From Streptomyces cynarae (lineage in GTDB: Bacteria > Actinomycetota > Actinomycetes > Streptomycetales > Streptomycetaceae): DNA of 64,000 bases. The DNA lies in contig NZ_CP106793.1 of the NCBI RefSeq assembly GCF_025642135.1, positions 6,912,001 to 6,976,000 on the forward strand, given 5' to 3'. The first letter of the stretch is position 1, and each line of letters starts with the position of its first letter. Below the pieces are notes generated by a model. It saw nothing but the letters and a program-made list of their open reading frames with translations. It had not been told where the DNA came from and did no database searches. A program made the translations under genes and the position numbers. Below, piece by piece: positions 1 through 7,629 of this stretch.

Positions 1-193
1 CGAAGGTGTGGAACAGCATGCCGTGACCGCTGTCCTCGCGCACCAGGGGCCGGTACTGCTGCCAAGGCCCCTCGATGGTGCCGGACTTGGCGACGGCATA
101 GGTCTGCACATAGCCGCCGCCGATCGTGCCGTCGTCGCCGGCCACGTTCTTTTCGTACGTCGACCACAGCATGAGCAGGGATCCGTCAGCGGT
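1..193 (-). pseudogene. GH43 glycoside hydrolase, 3' part of interrupted gene
   Basis: This is the downstream part of a family-43-like glycoside hydrolase read on the minus strand. It encodes ADGSLLMLWSTYEK followed by a segment ending GHGMLFHTF and runs off the window edge. GH43 enzymes are five-bladed beta-propellers that cleave arabinan or xylan side chains; LLMLWS is a typical blade motif. The upstream half of the gene lies at 2009-2390. Deleting 194-2008 joins the halves in frame as VYRTADGSLLMLW, so the element between them split this gene. The gene cannot give an intact product. The family call is firm at the level of the fold; the substrate is not known. Confidence 0.75.
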
Positions 194-2008
194 TGGGAAC
201 TGTTACTGGTTGAGGGTGCTTGAACGCGTTCCGGGGTGCAGGAGTGAGCATCTCGGCCACGACGTGCGCGGGCCTGGGTGGGGAACGGGAGTTCTTGCGT
301 CGAATGCGTGACCTTCGCCGGGTGGTGTTCGTTGGGTGTGGTGACGGATTCTTGGAGACCAGGGGGTGGGGGATGGGTGGGCTGCGCCAGGTGGCGGCTT
401 CGTTCGTGGCGCCCGGCCCGTCCGGGGTGGCCATCCGGTGCAGCCTGAACGGGCTGACCTCGCAGGACGGGAAGGTCCTGCGCCTGGTCGGTGACCTGCT
501 CGGTTCCCTGGCCTCCCGGGATCTGAAGGCCCGCTGCACGGCCGGGCTCGGGCATGACAGCGACCAGTGGGCGCAGCGCAAGCGTGCCCTGACCGAGGAG
601 TCCTCCTCCCGGTGGGCGGGCAGCATCACCAAAGCCACCAACGACCAGTGGGCGCTGGCCAAACGTGGACAACTCGCCTGCATTCAGAGTCTCCAGGCGG
701 ACGTCGATGCGATCAGGCAGCGGCTGTCGCTGCCCATCGGGGCCAAGGGTTCCAAGGGCAAGCCGGGTGGTTACCGCTCGAAGCAGGAGTGGTTCGCCAA
801 GTCTCGGCGTCTGCACCTTCTGGAAGACCGGCTGGAGCGTGAGCGGGCCGACCGTGATGCCGGACGTGTGCGGGTGGTGCGCGGCGGCAAGAAGCTGCTG
901 CGCACCCGGCACCACCTGGAGGCCGCCCAGCTGACCGAGGCCGGGTGGCGCAGCCGGTGGCAGGCCGGGCGCTGGTTCCTCCAGGCCGATGGCGAGTCCG
1001 GGAAGCGGTTCGGAAACGAGACGATCCGCGTCACCCCTGACGGGGAGGTGAGCATCAAACTCCCCACGCCGCTGACCGGCCTGGCGAACGCCTCGCACGG
1101 CCGGTACGTGCTTGCCTGCCAGGTCGGCTTCCGGCACCGGGGCGAGCAGTGGGCCGACCGCATCACCGCGAACCGTGCCGTGGCCTACCGCATCCACTAC
1201 GACGCCGGCCGTGACCGCTGGTATCTGACCGCCTCCTGGCAGATCCCGCCCGTGAAGACGCTGCCGCTGGAGGCGGCCCGGGCCGGTGGGCTCATCGGTG
1301 TGGACATGAACGCCGACCACCTGGCCGCCTGGCGGCTGGACGAGCACGGCAACCCGGTCGGTGAGCCCCGCAGGTTCGACTACGACCTGACCGGCAGCGC
1401 ACCGCACCGCGACGCACAGGTGCGGCACGCGTTGACCCGCCTGCTGCACTGGGCCAAGCATCACGGCCTGTCCCTCGCGATCGAGGACCTGGACTTCCAC
1501 GCGGAGAAAACCCGGGAGAAGCACGGGCGGCGCAAGCGGTTCCGCAAGATGATCTCCGGGATGCCCACTGGGAAGCTGCGCGCCAGGCTGGTGTCCATGG
1601 CCGCCGAGCTCGGCCTCCCCCTCGTCGCGGTCGACCCCGCCTACACCAGCCGCTTCGGCGCCCAGCACTGGCAAAAGCCCCTGACCACGAGAACGCGCAA
1701 GACCACACGCCACCAGGCTGCCGCCGTGGCGATCGGAAGGCGCGCCCTGGGACACCCGATCCGGCGACGGACGGCACCGCCCCCACACGACCGGAGCGAT
1801 CGTGTGGGGCATCGGACCGTCCAGGCCGCACCGGCTGTCCCGGGGCGTGAGGAAACCCGCCCCCGCATTCCCGGACCACGGACACGATCCGTCGGGGCCG
1901 GATGCGGAGCGAAAGCGGGGGACCAGTGTGCCCACAACCGTTCGGGGCACACGGCTGAGCACGAATCCTGGCAGCAGGACTCACTCCCGCTCAGTCTCTA
2001 GGAACGGT
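194..2008 (+). mobile_element. TnpB-type (IS200/IS605/IS1341-like) insertion inside GH43 gene
   Basis: This 1815-bp insert is placed by reconstructing its target: removing it gives the uninterrupted GH43 reading ...GTCAGC GGT GCG GTA... with no loss of codons. The four bases CGGT occur at both junctions (190-193 and 2005-2008), so the exact edge is uncertain by up to 4 bp. The element carries only a tnpB-like gene, whose TAG stop at 1999-2001 lies 7 bp from the right edge, as in single-gene IS1341-type members. No tnpA gene for a Y1 transposase is present, so movement would need one supplied in trans. There are no long terminal inverted repeats. The guide-RNA-like right end expected for TnpB elements would overlap the 3' end of the gene. 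Confidence 0.75.
304..2001 (+). CDS. tnpB: TnpB-like RuvC-fold protein of an IS200/IS605-type element
   Basis: The protein resembles the actinobacterial TnpB-like (OrfB) family. TnpB proteins are RNA-guided RuvC nucleases that help retain the element at its donor site. Visible core motifs are GVDMNADHLA (first acidic residue) and IEDLDF (second). The third position reads RHQAAAVAIGRR with no Asp, and the usual CxxC zinc-ribbon cysteines are absent (AYTSRFGAQHW instead). The reading frame continues through a low-complexity, Arg/Pro-rich tail to DSLPLSL at the element's right edge; that stretch probably doubles as guide RNA sequence. The ATG at 304 is chosen because ACGGGAG precedes it. TTG 220 extends the frame and ATG 373 is also possible. 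Whether the protein is catalytically active is unclear. Confidence 0.7.
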   Translation: MRDLRRVVFVGCGDGFLETRGWGMGGLRQVAASFVAPGPSGVAIRCSLNGLTSQDGKVLRLVGDLLGSLASRDLKARCTAGLGHDSDQWAQRKRALTEESSSRWAGSITKATNDQWALAKRGQLACIQSLQADVDAIRQRLSLPIGAKGSKGKPGGYRSKQEWFAKSRRLHLLEDRLERERADRDAGRVRVVRGGKKLLRTRHHLEAAQLTEAGWRSRWQAGRWFLQADGESGKRFGNETIRVTPDGEVSIKLPTPLTGLANASHGRYVLACQVGFRHRGEQWADRITANRAVAYRIHYDAGRDRWYLTASWQIPPVKTLPLEAARAGGLIGVDMNADHLAAWRLDEHGNPVGEPRRFDYDLTGSAPHRDAQVRHALTRLLHWAKHHGLSLAIEDLDFHAEKTREKHGRRKRFRKMISGMPTGKLRARLVSMAAELGLPLVAVDPAYTSRFGAQHWQKPLTTRTRKTTRHQAAAVAIGRRALGHPIRRRTAPPPHDRSDRVGHRTVQAAPAVPGREETRPRIPGPRTRSVGAGCGAKAGDQCAHNRSGHTAEHESWQQDSLPLSL

Positions 2009-2390
2009 GCGGTACACCTGCGGACCGTCGGTGACGTAGGGCGGGATCTGGTGCGGTACGCCGCCTGGTATCTGCTCGCCGAGCCAGAACGCGTCCGAGG
2101 CCTTGAACAGGAAGGTCGGCTCTCCGAAACGGTTCCCGACAGGTCCGGGGTCAGCCGGATCGCCTCCATGGTGCCGTCGATGGTCTGCAGCCACTGGTGT
2201 GCGTACACCATCCAGGGCTGCCCGGACGGGTCGACGTACAGCGTTCCGTCGAGGGTCATGAGGTGCTCGGGCGGTGTGGGGCGTGACGGGTCGATGACCG
2301 TGAACGGCCCCAGCAGCGAATCGGCGACGGCGATGACCGTGCTGCGCATGTGGTTCGCGACCTGGAAGGGCGTGCCCCACTGACCGGCTG
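2009..2390 (-). pseudogene. GH43 glycoside hydrolase, truncated and frameshifted 5' part
   Basis: On the minus strand this encodes GQWGTPFQVANHM, then LLGPFTVIDP and DGTLYVDPSGQPWMVYAHQW, all typical of GH43 propellers. The reading then slips near 2125-2130: LSGTV is in one frame and GEPTFLFKASDAFWLGEQ in another. The second frame continues to VYRTV at the junction with the inserted element. Upstream of about 2390 the sequence stops resembling the family, so the N-terminal part, including the start, is missing. The gene therefore carries three separate lesions: 5' truncation, a frameshift and the TnpB insertion. It was probably dead before or soon after the insertion. Confidence 0.7.
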
Positions 2391-2447
2391 GAAAACAGGA
2401 TGGGCGACGCCCGCTGAGGGAACTCTCTCCGTGCGGAGATCGGCACC

Positions 2448-2475
2448 ACCGCGGCCCGCCCTCACGGGCCGCGGT
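2448..2475. terminator. GC-rich hairpin, possible terminator
   Basis: ACCGCGGCCCG (2448-2458) pairs perfectly with CGGGCCGCGGT (2465-2475) across a 6-nt loop. A second hairpin follows: GGCCCGCCG at 2497-2505 with CGGCGGGCC at 2515-2523. Neither has a T-tract, which is usual for Streptomyces. They lie between the GH43 remnant and the small gene at 2636. Confidence 0.5.
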
Positions 2476-2635
2476 CCCCCGGGTGACCCCCCGAGAGGCC
2501 CGCCGCCCCCGTGTCGGCGGGCCCCGTGTGCCGAGAATCCCCCCATGACCAGGGGGAGTTGAAGCCCCCTGACCGGTGTTCAGAGGTTCATTTGAGGGTT
2601 GCGTAGACGGGGGTACGCCTGCTTGCGTAGACGCC

Positions 2636-2872
2636 TCACTCGATCTCGTGCTCCGAGAGTCCCGGCCAGTCCTCGGGTCCGCCGCCCTGCCACTCGACGA
2701 TGTCGCTCTCCTCGACCTCGATCCGGTCCAGGTCGGTCATGCGCAGGATCTCGATGACGTCGTCCAGGTGGGATGCGATGCCGAGGGTCACGTCGCCCTC
2801 GGTGACCCGCCGGGACCCGTCCAGTGCCGGGGCGTGCACCACGATGTGTGGATGCTGCGGTGACTGTTCCAT
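2636..2872 (-). CDS. Small acidic conserved hypothetical protein
   Basis: This encodes a 78-residue protein with no signal peptide or membrane segment and a strongly acidic C-terminal half (DRIEVEESDIVEWQGGG). I do not recognise a functional domain. The start is the ATG at 2872, preceded by AGGAC; the frame extends further upstream without stops, but that extension has the Arg/Gly/Pro-rich look of non-coding GC-rich DNA. It is transcribed towards the GH43 remnant and has no obvious operon partner: the next gene on the same strand ends 300 bp upstream. The coding call is moderately sure. Confidence 0.55.
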   Translation of the reverse strand: MEQSPQHPHIVVHAPALDGSRRVTEGDVTLGIASHLDDVIEILRMTDLDRIEVEESDIVEWQGGGPEDWPGLSEHEIE

Positions 2873-3180
2873 GGGTTCAGCGTCCTGCGACGGCGCCGGA
2901 TCCGCACCCCGGGGGCCACAGCGGACGCGGCGGCACCGGGGCGTTCCTCTCCCGGCCCTGCCACTCCGGGTGGCAGCCGTACCGTGAGTCGCCCGATCGG
3001 CTGTCCCGGCCTTTGCCGCACCGGCACGATGGTTCGTCGTGCCGCTCTCGCGCTGATCCGGTCGGCGATGGCGCGCCCGTGCTCGCGGAACGCCCTGCTC
3101 CGCGGGACGGGTCCGGGCCGCGGCGGCGCCTGGGGCGCGAGGACAAGTGTCGGCGCCGACGCGGCCCGGAGGTCTGTGCG
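2873..3180. other. Intergenic stretch, nothing recognised
   Basis: These 308 bases lie between glxR and the small gene at 2636. The open frames across it have compositions expected of random GC-rich DNA and match no family I know. No clear hairpin or palindrome was seen. Confidence 0.4.
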
Positions 3181-4071
3181 TCAGACCTGGGCGCCGGACA
3201 GGCGCTCCACGCCTCGCAGCAGGGCCGAGTGGTCCAGGTCGCCGTCGCCCTGCGCGCGCAGACTCGCGACGAGTTGGGCGACCACCGCGCCCACCGGCAG
3301 GGCGGCGCCGACCGCGCGGGCCGCGTCCGTGACGATGCCCATGTCCTTGTGGTGCAGGTCGATACGGAAGCCCGGCTTGAAGTCGCGGCGGAGGAAGTTG
3401 TCCTTCTTGCGGGTCAGCACGGTGGAGCCGGCGAGTCCGCCGCCCAGGACGTCGAGGGCCGCCCTGAGGTCCACGCCCGACTTCTCCAGGAAGACCACGG
3501 CCTCGGCGCACGCCTGGATGTTCACGGCGACGATGAGCTGGTTGGCGGCCTTAACGGTCTGGCCCGAGCCGTGCGGGCCGCATCGCACGATGGTGCGGCC
3601 CAGCGTCTCGAAGATCGGCTGGGCGTACTCGAAGTCGGCCCGGTCGCCGCCGACCATGATCGACAGCACCGCCTCGACAGCACCGGCCTCACCGCCGGAC
3701 ACCGGCGCGTCGAGCACCCGGATGCCCTTCTCCCGCCCGGCCGCGGCCAGGTCGATCGAGGTCTGCGGAGTGATCGAGGACATGTCGATCAGCAGGGCGC
3801 CGGGCCGGGCGTTCTCCAGGACGCCGTCCGGGCCGTACGCCACCGCCTCGACCTGCGGAGACGCCGGCACCATCGTGATGATCACGTCGGCGTCCCGCAC
3901 GGCCTCGGCGACCGAGCCGGCCACGGTGCCTCCGGCGGCGGCCAGGCGGTCCAGCTTCTCCTGCTCCAGGGTGTGGCCGGTGACGTCGTAGCCCGCCTTG
4001 ATCAGGTTCTCGGACATGGGGGAGCCCATGATGCCGAGGCCTATCCAGGCGATCTTGGGGAGTGCGCTCAT
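3181..4071 (-). CDS. glxR: 2-hydroxy-3-oxopropionate (tartronate semialdehyde) reductase
   Basis: This 296-aa cytoplasmic enzyme belongs to the beta-hydroxyacid dehydrogenase family and reduces tartronate semialdehyde to glycerate with NAD(P)H. Family marks are the N-terminal dinucleotide fold IGLGIMGSPMSENL, the substrate motif DAPVSGGEAGA and the catalytic-lysine region GSGQTVKAANQL. The length fits GarR/GlxR. The start is ATG 4071 with AAAGG upstream; the GTG one codon earlier is less likely. It lies 45 bp downstream of hyi on the same strand, so the two are probably one transcript under the operators near 5001-5036. Together they move glyoxylate carbon into glycerate; glyoxylate carboligase, which makes the substrate, is not in the window. 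Confidence 0.92.
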   Translation of the reverse strand: MSALPKIAWIGLGIMGSPMSENLIKAGYDVTGHTLEQEKLDRLAAAGGTVAGSVAEAVRDADVIITMVPASPQVEAVAYGPDGVLENARPGALLIDMSSITPQTSIDLAAAGREKGIRVLDAPVSGGEAGAVEAVLSIMVGGDRADFEYAQPIFETLGRTIVRCGPHGSGQTVKAANQLIVAVNIQACAEAVVFLEKSGVDLRAALDVLGGGLAGSTVLTRKKDNFLRRDFKPGFRIDLHHKDMGIVTDAARAVGAALPVGAVVAQLVASLRAQGDGDLDHSALLRGVERLSGAQV

Positions 4072-4116
4072 CACGGGTGCCTTTCTCGCTGCTGCGGTAC
4101 GTCTGGGAGTTGCCGT

Positions 4117-4956
4117 TCAGCGGGCGGCGCGGGACTGGACCGGCAGCCAGTCGAAGGTCTCCGCGCTCGGGCGGTCGACCGGCTTGTACTCCAGGCCGAC
4201 GCGGCCCTCGTAGCCCGCCTTCCGCAACCGGTCGAGCAGGTCCTCCAGCGGCAGCGTCCCCGTGCCCGGCGCGCCGCGGCCCGGGTTGTCGGCGATCTGG
4301 ACGTGGCCCGTCCGGTCCGCGTACCGCTCGATCACCTGCGGCAGGTCCTCGCCGTTCATGGACAGGTGGTACAGGTCCATCAGGAAGCGCGCATTGCCCA
4401 GTCCCGTCGCCTGGTTGACCTTGTCGACCACCTCCACGGCGGCCGGAGCGGACACCAGCGGATACAGCGGCGACTCCGGCTTGTTCAGGGCCTCGATCAG
4501 GAGCGCCGCGCCGATCCGGTCCGCCGCCCGCGCCGCGAGCGCCAGGTTCTCCAGTGCGAGCGCGTCCTGCTCGGCCGGGTCGGCGCCGTCGACGCGGTTG
4601 CCGTACAGCGCGTTGAGCGACCCGCAGCCCAGCGACTCGGCGAACTCGGCCGCCACCTCCACGTTGGCGCGGAACTTCTCCGACTCCTCGCCGGGGACCG
4701 ACAGGGCGCCGCGGTCCGGGCCCGGCAACTGGCCGGCGTAGAAGTTCAGCCCCGTGAGTCGCACGCCGGCGTCCTCGATCGCCCTCTTCAGGGCGTCCGA
4801 CTCGGACCGCTCGGGTGCGGGAGCGTCGACCCAGGGCCACCACATCTCTACCGCGGTGAAGCCCGCCGCCGCTGCGGCCGCGGGCCGGTCCAGGAGCGGG
4901 AGTTCCGCGAAGAGGATCGACAGGTTGACGGTGTAGCGCTGGTCGGCGAATCCCAT
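4117..4956 (-). CDS. hyi: Hydroxypyruvate isomerase (TIM-barrel)
   Basis: This 279-aa protein belongs to the xylose-isomerase-like TIM-barrel superfamily, Hyi subfamily, which interconverts hydroxypyruvate and tartronate semialdehyde. Barrel-strand motifs include FTAVEMWWPW, the metal-ligand Glu in LLIEALN, the Asp/His strand FLMDLYHLS, HVQIADNPGRGAPGTG and VGLEYKP. The start is ATG 4956, preceded by GGGAG. An upstream in-frame extension to 5076 would run through the operator region and is rejected. It is the first gene of a hyi-glxR transcript. Two AllR-like palindromes lie 45-80 bp upstream, which links it to the allantoin genes at 53-56 kb. Confidence 0.92.
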   Translation of the reverse strand: MGFADQRYTVNLSILFAELPLLDRPAAAAAAGFTAVEMWWPWVDAPAPERSESDALKRAIEDAGVRLTGLNFYAGQLPGPDRGALSVPGEESEKFRANVEVAAEFAESLGCGSLNALYGNRVDGADPAEQDALALENLALAARAADRIGAALLIEALNKPESPLYPLVSAPAAVEVVDKVNQATGLGNARFLMDLYHLSMNGEDLPQVIERYADRTGHVQIADNPGRGAPGTGTLPLEDLLDRLRKAGYEGRVGLEYKPVDRPSAETFDWLPVQSRAAR

Positions 4957-5000
4957 CTGCGGCGCTCCCTGGATCGCGCTCTCATCGAACGACTCTGCAA

Positions 5001-5036
5001 TTCCGTATGGTGGAACAGGCTTTCTGCTTAATGGAA
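5001..5036. promoter_or_regulatory. Tandem AllR-type operators upstream of hyi
   Basis: Two 15-mers with TTCY...GGAA ends lie at 5001-5015 (TTCCGTATGGTGGAA) and 5022-5036 (TTCTGCTTAATGGAA), starting 21 bp apart. The second sits in a longer inverted repeat, GGCTTTC/GAAAGCC (5018-5040). Similar pairs occur upstream of aceB and between allR and allB. IclR-type repressors bind such sites as dimer pairs. Binding by AllR is inferred. Confidence 0.65.
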
Positions 5037-5081
5037 AGCCTGCCGGTGCACGGTGGACACTGTCAAGAGCACACACGGAAA

Positions 5082-5110
5082 GTGCCCCCGCGCGGACCGC
5101 GCGGGGGCAC
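5082..5110. terminator. Terminator hairpin after the mce operon
   Basis: GTGCCCCCGCGCGG at 5082-5095 is an exact inverted repeat of CCGCGCGGGGGCAC at 5097-5110. It lies 16 bp past the stop codon of the last mce-operon gene and is the likely end of that transcript. Confidence 0.8.
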
Positions 5111-5125
5111 AGGGGAGGCGTGGGG

Positions 5126-5839
5126 TCAGAGGGCGTCGACGGCGCTCACCTTCCAGCCCGTGGACGTGCGGCTGAGCGTCATGCGCACCCGGTTCAGATC
5201 CAGACGCGATCCCGACACCTGGGTGCTCTGCGTGGTCTGGTTGACGAACAGCAGGACGACCGCCTTGTCGGGCGCGGCCGACACCACCGAGGCCGCCGCC
5301 ACCGTCGCCTTCACCACACCGTGGTACTTCGCCGCCGTGGGACCGACCACCGTCTTCGTGGTCTTCAGGTACTGGTCACGGAAGCCGCCGGTCAGACGGC
5401 CGCGGGCCCGGGCGAAGTCCTGGTCCAGATGCCGGTAGTCGTACGACAGCACGACAGGCGCGGCCTCCTTGGCGGCCGTCAGCGCCTGACTCCGCGCCTG
5501 GTCCGCCCGCCGGCCCTCCCGGTACTGCCAGCCGAGGACGGCGACTGCGACCAGGCCCGCCACGAGCACGACGCACAACGCCGCGGTCAGCAGCCTTCGT
5601 CCGCGTACGGGCCCCGGTGTGAGCTGCTCCGGCTCCTCCCCGGCGCTCGGCTCGGGTGGGTCCTCCCAGCCGTCCGGGCGTTCGATCAGCAGGGTGCGCG
5701 AGGAGTGCAGCTCCTCGCGGGCCTCGGGTCCCCCGCGTTCCGACCGTGCGGATCGCTTGGCCGCCGCCCGTGCGGCAGCCGTCAGGGTGCGTCGGGCGGT
5801 GGTCCCGGCGCCGCGGACCTTGGTGGTCTGGTTCGCCAC
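5126..5839 (-). CDS. Mce-associated membrane protein (Mas)
   Basis: This 237-aa protein has a basic and acidic cytoplasmic N-terminus, one membrane helix at about residues 66-86 (LLTAALCVVLVAGLVAVAVLG) and an outer-face domain of the Mce-associated type. VLSYDYRHLDQDFARARGRLTGGF is the family hallmark, also present in its neighbour at 5870 (shown here only as the shared motif SLDYRHYDRD there). Such proteins stabilise Mce complexes in actinobacteria. The start is GTG 5839, placed by GAGGAGA just upstream; GTG 5854 would put the ribosome site inside the gene. It is the last gene of the mce operon, 30 bp after its paralogue and followed by a strong terminator hairpin. Confidence 0.85.
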   Translation of the reverse strand: MANQTTKVRGAGTTARRTLTAAARAAAKRSARSERGGPEAREELHSSRTLLIERPDGWEDPPEPSAGEEPEQLTPGPVRGRRLLTAALCVVLVAGLVAVAVLGWQYREGRRADQARSQALTAAKEAAPVVLSYDYRHLDQDFARARGRLTGGFRDQYLKTTKTVVGPTAAKYHGVVKATVAAASVVSAAPDKAVVLLFVNQTTQSTQVSGSRLDLNRVRMTLSRTSTGWKVSAVDAL

Positions 5840-5869
5840 GGTCACTCTCCTCACCTGTGGTGGCGTGGG

Positions 5870-6382
5870 TCAGCCCACGAACTCGACGTCGGACGTCAGC
5901 CACCGCCCGTGCTCGCGCACGAGGTCGAGCTGCAGCCGGTAGGTGCGCGCCTGTCCCTGGGGCGCGGCGGTGTTGGTCACCTTACTGTCGGCGACCACCA
6001 GGACCCGGGCCGAGTCGGCGTCGGAGCGGACGATGCCCGCATCGAGGACCTGCCCCTCGGACACCGACTTGTTCTGGGCGACGAGTTTCGTCAACTGCGC
6101 GGTCTGCGCGGCGAACTCCTTCTTGAACTCGCCGGTCGCGCCCTTCAGCACGTTCCCGCTGTCGCGGTCGTAGTGCCGGTAGTCGAGTGAGGTGAAGTTC
6201 AGCGCCGACTGGCGGGCCGCCGCCAGGATGTCCTGCCGGCGCTGCTCCTCGGCGCGCCGGTCGGCGACCCGGAGGCCCAGCCAGACGGACAGCACGGTCG
6301 TCACCACGGTGGCGACGACGAGCCCGGCGGAGAGCAGCCGGGAGCGTCCCCATCTCATGACATCGGTCCGACCAGCAGCCAT
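5870..6382 (-). CDS. Mce-associated membrane protein (Mas)
   Basis: This 170-aa protein has one membrane helix at about residues 17-37 (SAGLVVATVVTTVLSVWLGL), then a short coiled region and the Mas domain (LDYRHYDRDSGNVLKGATGE). It is a shorter paralogue of the protein at 5126-5839. The start is ATG 6382, with AAAGGAG at ideal distance, and it overlaps the 3' end of mceF by 28 bp, which indicates translational coupling. The role is inferred from Mce-associated proteins of mycobacteria: support of the lipid-import complex at the cell envelope. Confidence 0.85.
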   Translation of the reverse strand: MAAGRTDVMRWGRSRLLSAGLVVATVVTTVLSVWLGLRVADRRAEEQRRQDILAAARQSALNFTSLDYRHYDRDSGNVLKGATGEFKKEFAAQTAQLTKLVAQNKSVSEGQVLDAGIVRSDADSARVLVVADSKVTNTAAPQGQARTYRLQLDLVREHGRWLTSDVEFVG

Positions 6383-7629
6383 TGCCAGGACTCCTTTCCG
6401 AAGACGGTCTGTTCGCCGCCCGCCGAGCCGATCTCGAGGGGCGTCCCGTCCGGGCCGGTGGCGGTGCCGGTCTCCGGGTCGTACGGGGTGACGAATGCGC
6501 TCTGGTCCGCGCCGCCCGAACCGGCCGACGCGCCGGGCGCGTTCTGCGCGCCGCGCACCGAGGTGGCGCTGCCGCGCGGCGCCGTGCAGTGGGCGCCGGT
6601 GTTCGCTGCGCGGGTTCCGGTGTCCGAGGGGTCGCGCCGCCGGGTTCCGTAACCCTGGGTGCACGCGGGCGGGTCGTTCGCGTTCACGGTGAGCCCGAAG
6701 TGGGTGGTGCCGTCACCGGGGATGACGGTGTAGCTGCCCGCGACCACCACCGGGAGGGTGACGAGGGCCTGCTCCACCCCGGGCAGCCGGGCCACGGTGA
6801 CCTGGCCCCCGCTGATCAGGTTGGCCAGCAGGACGGGCAGGGTCCGCCGGGTGGACGTCAGCAGGGAGTCGACCTCCTGCGCGGCGGGTGCCGCGTTGCC
6901 GACGACCCGCCGAAGGTCCCCGTCGCTCGACTTCAACTGTGCGGTGAGCGCGGCCAGGTCGCGGGAGAACGACTTGATCGCCGATCCCTTGTCGGCCTGG
7001 GTCTTGAGCACCTTCCGCGAGTCCTCGATCAGCGACACCGTCTGCGGGAGCGAGTCGGACGCCGACTCCACGAGCTGGTTGCCGGAGTCCACCAGGCGGC
7101 TCAGGTTCGGTCCGGTGCCGGCGAACGCCTTGCCCAACTCGTCGACGGTGGTGCGCAGATCGTCCTTGCCGACGGAGTTCACCAGCCGGTCCAGACTGAG
7201 GACGAGGTCGGTGACGGGCAGCGGCGTCCGGGTGCGGCTGCGCGGGATGGGGCTGCCGTCCATCAGATACGGGCCGCCGGAGCGCCGCGGTTGCAGATCC
7301 ACGTACTGCTCGCCCACCGCCGACCGGTCCGCGACCACCGCGAGGGTGTCGGCCGGGATCTTCGGAGCGCCGTCCTCGATGTCCAGGGCGACCGACACCC
7401 CCGAGCCGTTCAGGCGCAGGGCGCCCACACGGCCCACCGGCACCCCGCGGTAGGTGACCTCGGCGCCGGTGAAGATGCCGCCCGACTCGGCGAAGTCGGC
7501 GGTGACGGTGTAGCCCCGGCCGAGCACGTCGTCCGCGAGGCCGGTGTACTCGGCGCCGACGTACGACACCCCGACGGCGGTGACCGCCGCGAAGGCGACC
7601 AGCTGGGCTTTGACCATACGGGTGATCAC
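6355..7629 (-). CDS. mceF: MCE family protein, MceF position
   Basis: This 424-aa substrate-binding subunit of the Mce lipid importer has an N-terminal membrane helix (about residues 8-25), an MlaD/Mce domain (about 35-115, with TADFAESGGIFTGAEVTYRG and VGEQYVDLQP) and a helical Mce-specific region with coiled-coil character. A glycine/serine-rich C-terminal tail follows. The start is GTG 7629, overlapping the stop of mceE by 4 bp (GTGA), so translation is coupled. It is the sixth mce paralogue in the operon. Confidence 0.92.
   Translation of the reverse strand: MITRMVKAQLVAFAAVTAVGVSYVGAEYTGLADDVLGRGYTVTADFAESGGIFTGAEVTYRGVPVGRVGALRLNGSGVSVALDIEDGAPKIPADTLAVVADRSAVGEQYVDLQPRRSGGPYLMDGSPIPRSRTRTPLPVTDLVLSLDRLVNSVGKDDLRTTVDELGKAFAGTGPNLSRLVDSGNQLVESASDSLPQTVSLIEDSRKVLKTQADKGSAIKSFSRDLAALTAQLKSSDGDLRRVVGNAAPAAQEVDSLLTSTRRTLPVLLANLISGGQVTVARLPGVEQALVTLPVVVAGSYTVIPGDGTTHFGLTVNANDPPACTQGYGTRRRDPSDTGTRAANTGAHCTAPRGSATSVRGAQNAPGASAGSGGADQSAFVTPYDPETGTATGPDGTPLEIGSAGGEQTVFGKESWQWLLVGPMS

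Noticed and set aside
2824..5031. 735-codon plus-strand open frame
   Set aside because: It is the shadow of glxR and hyi in the opposite direction.
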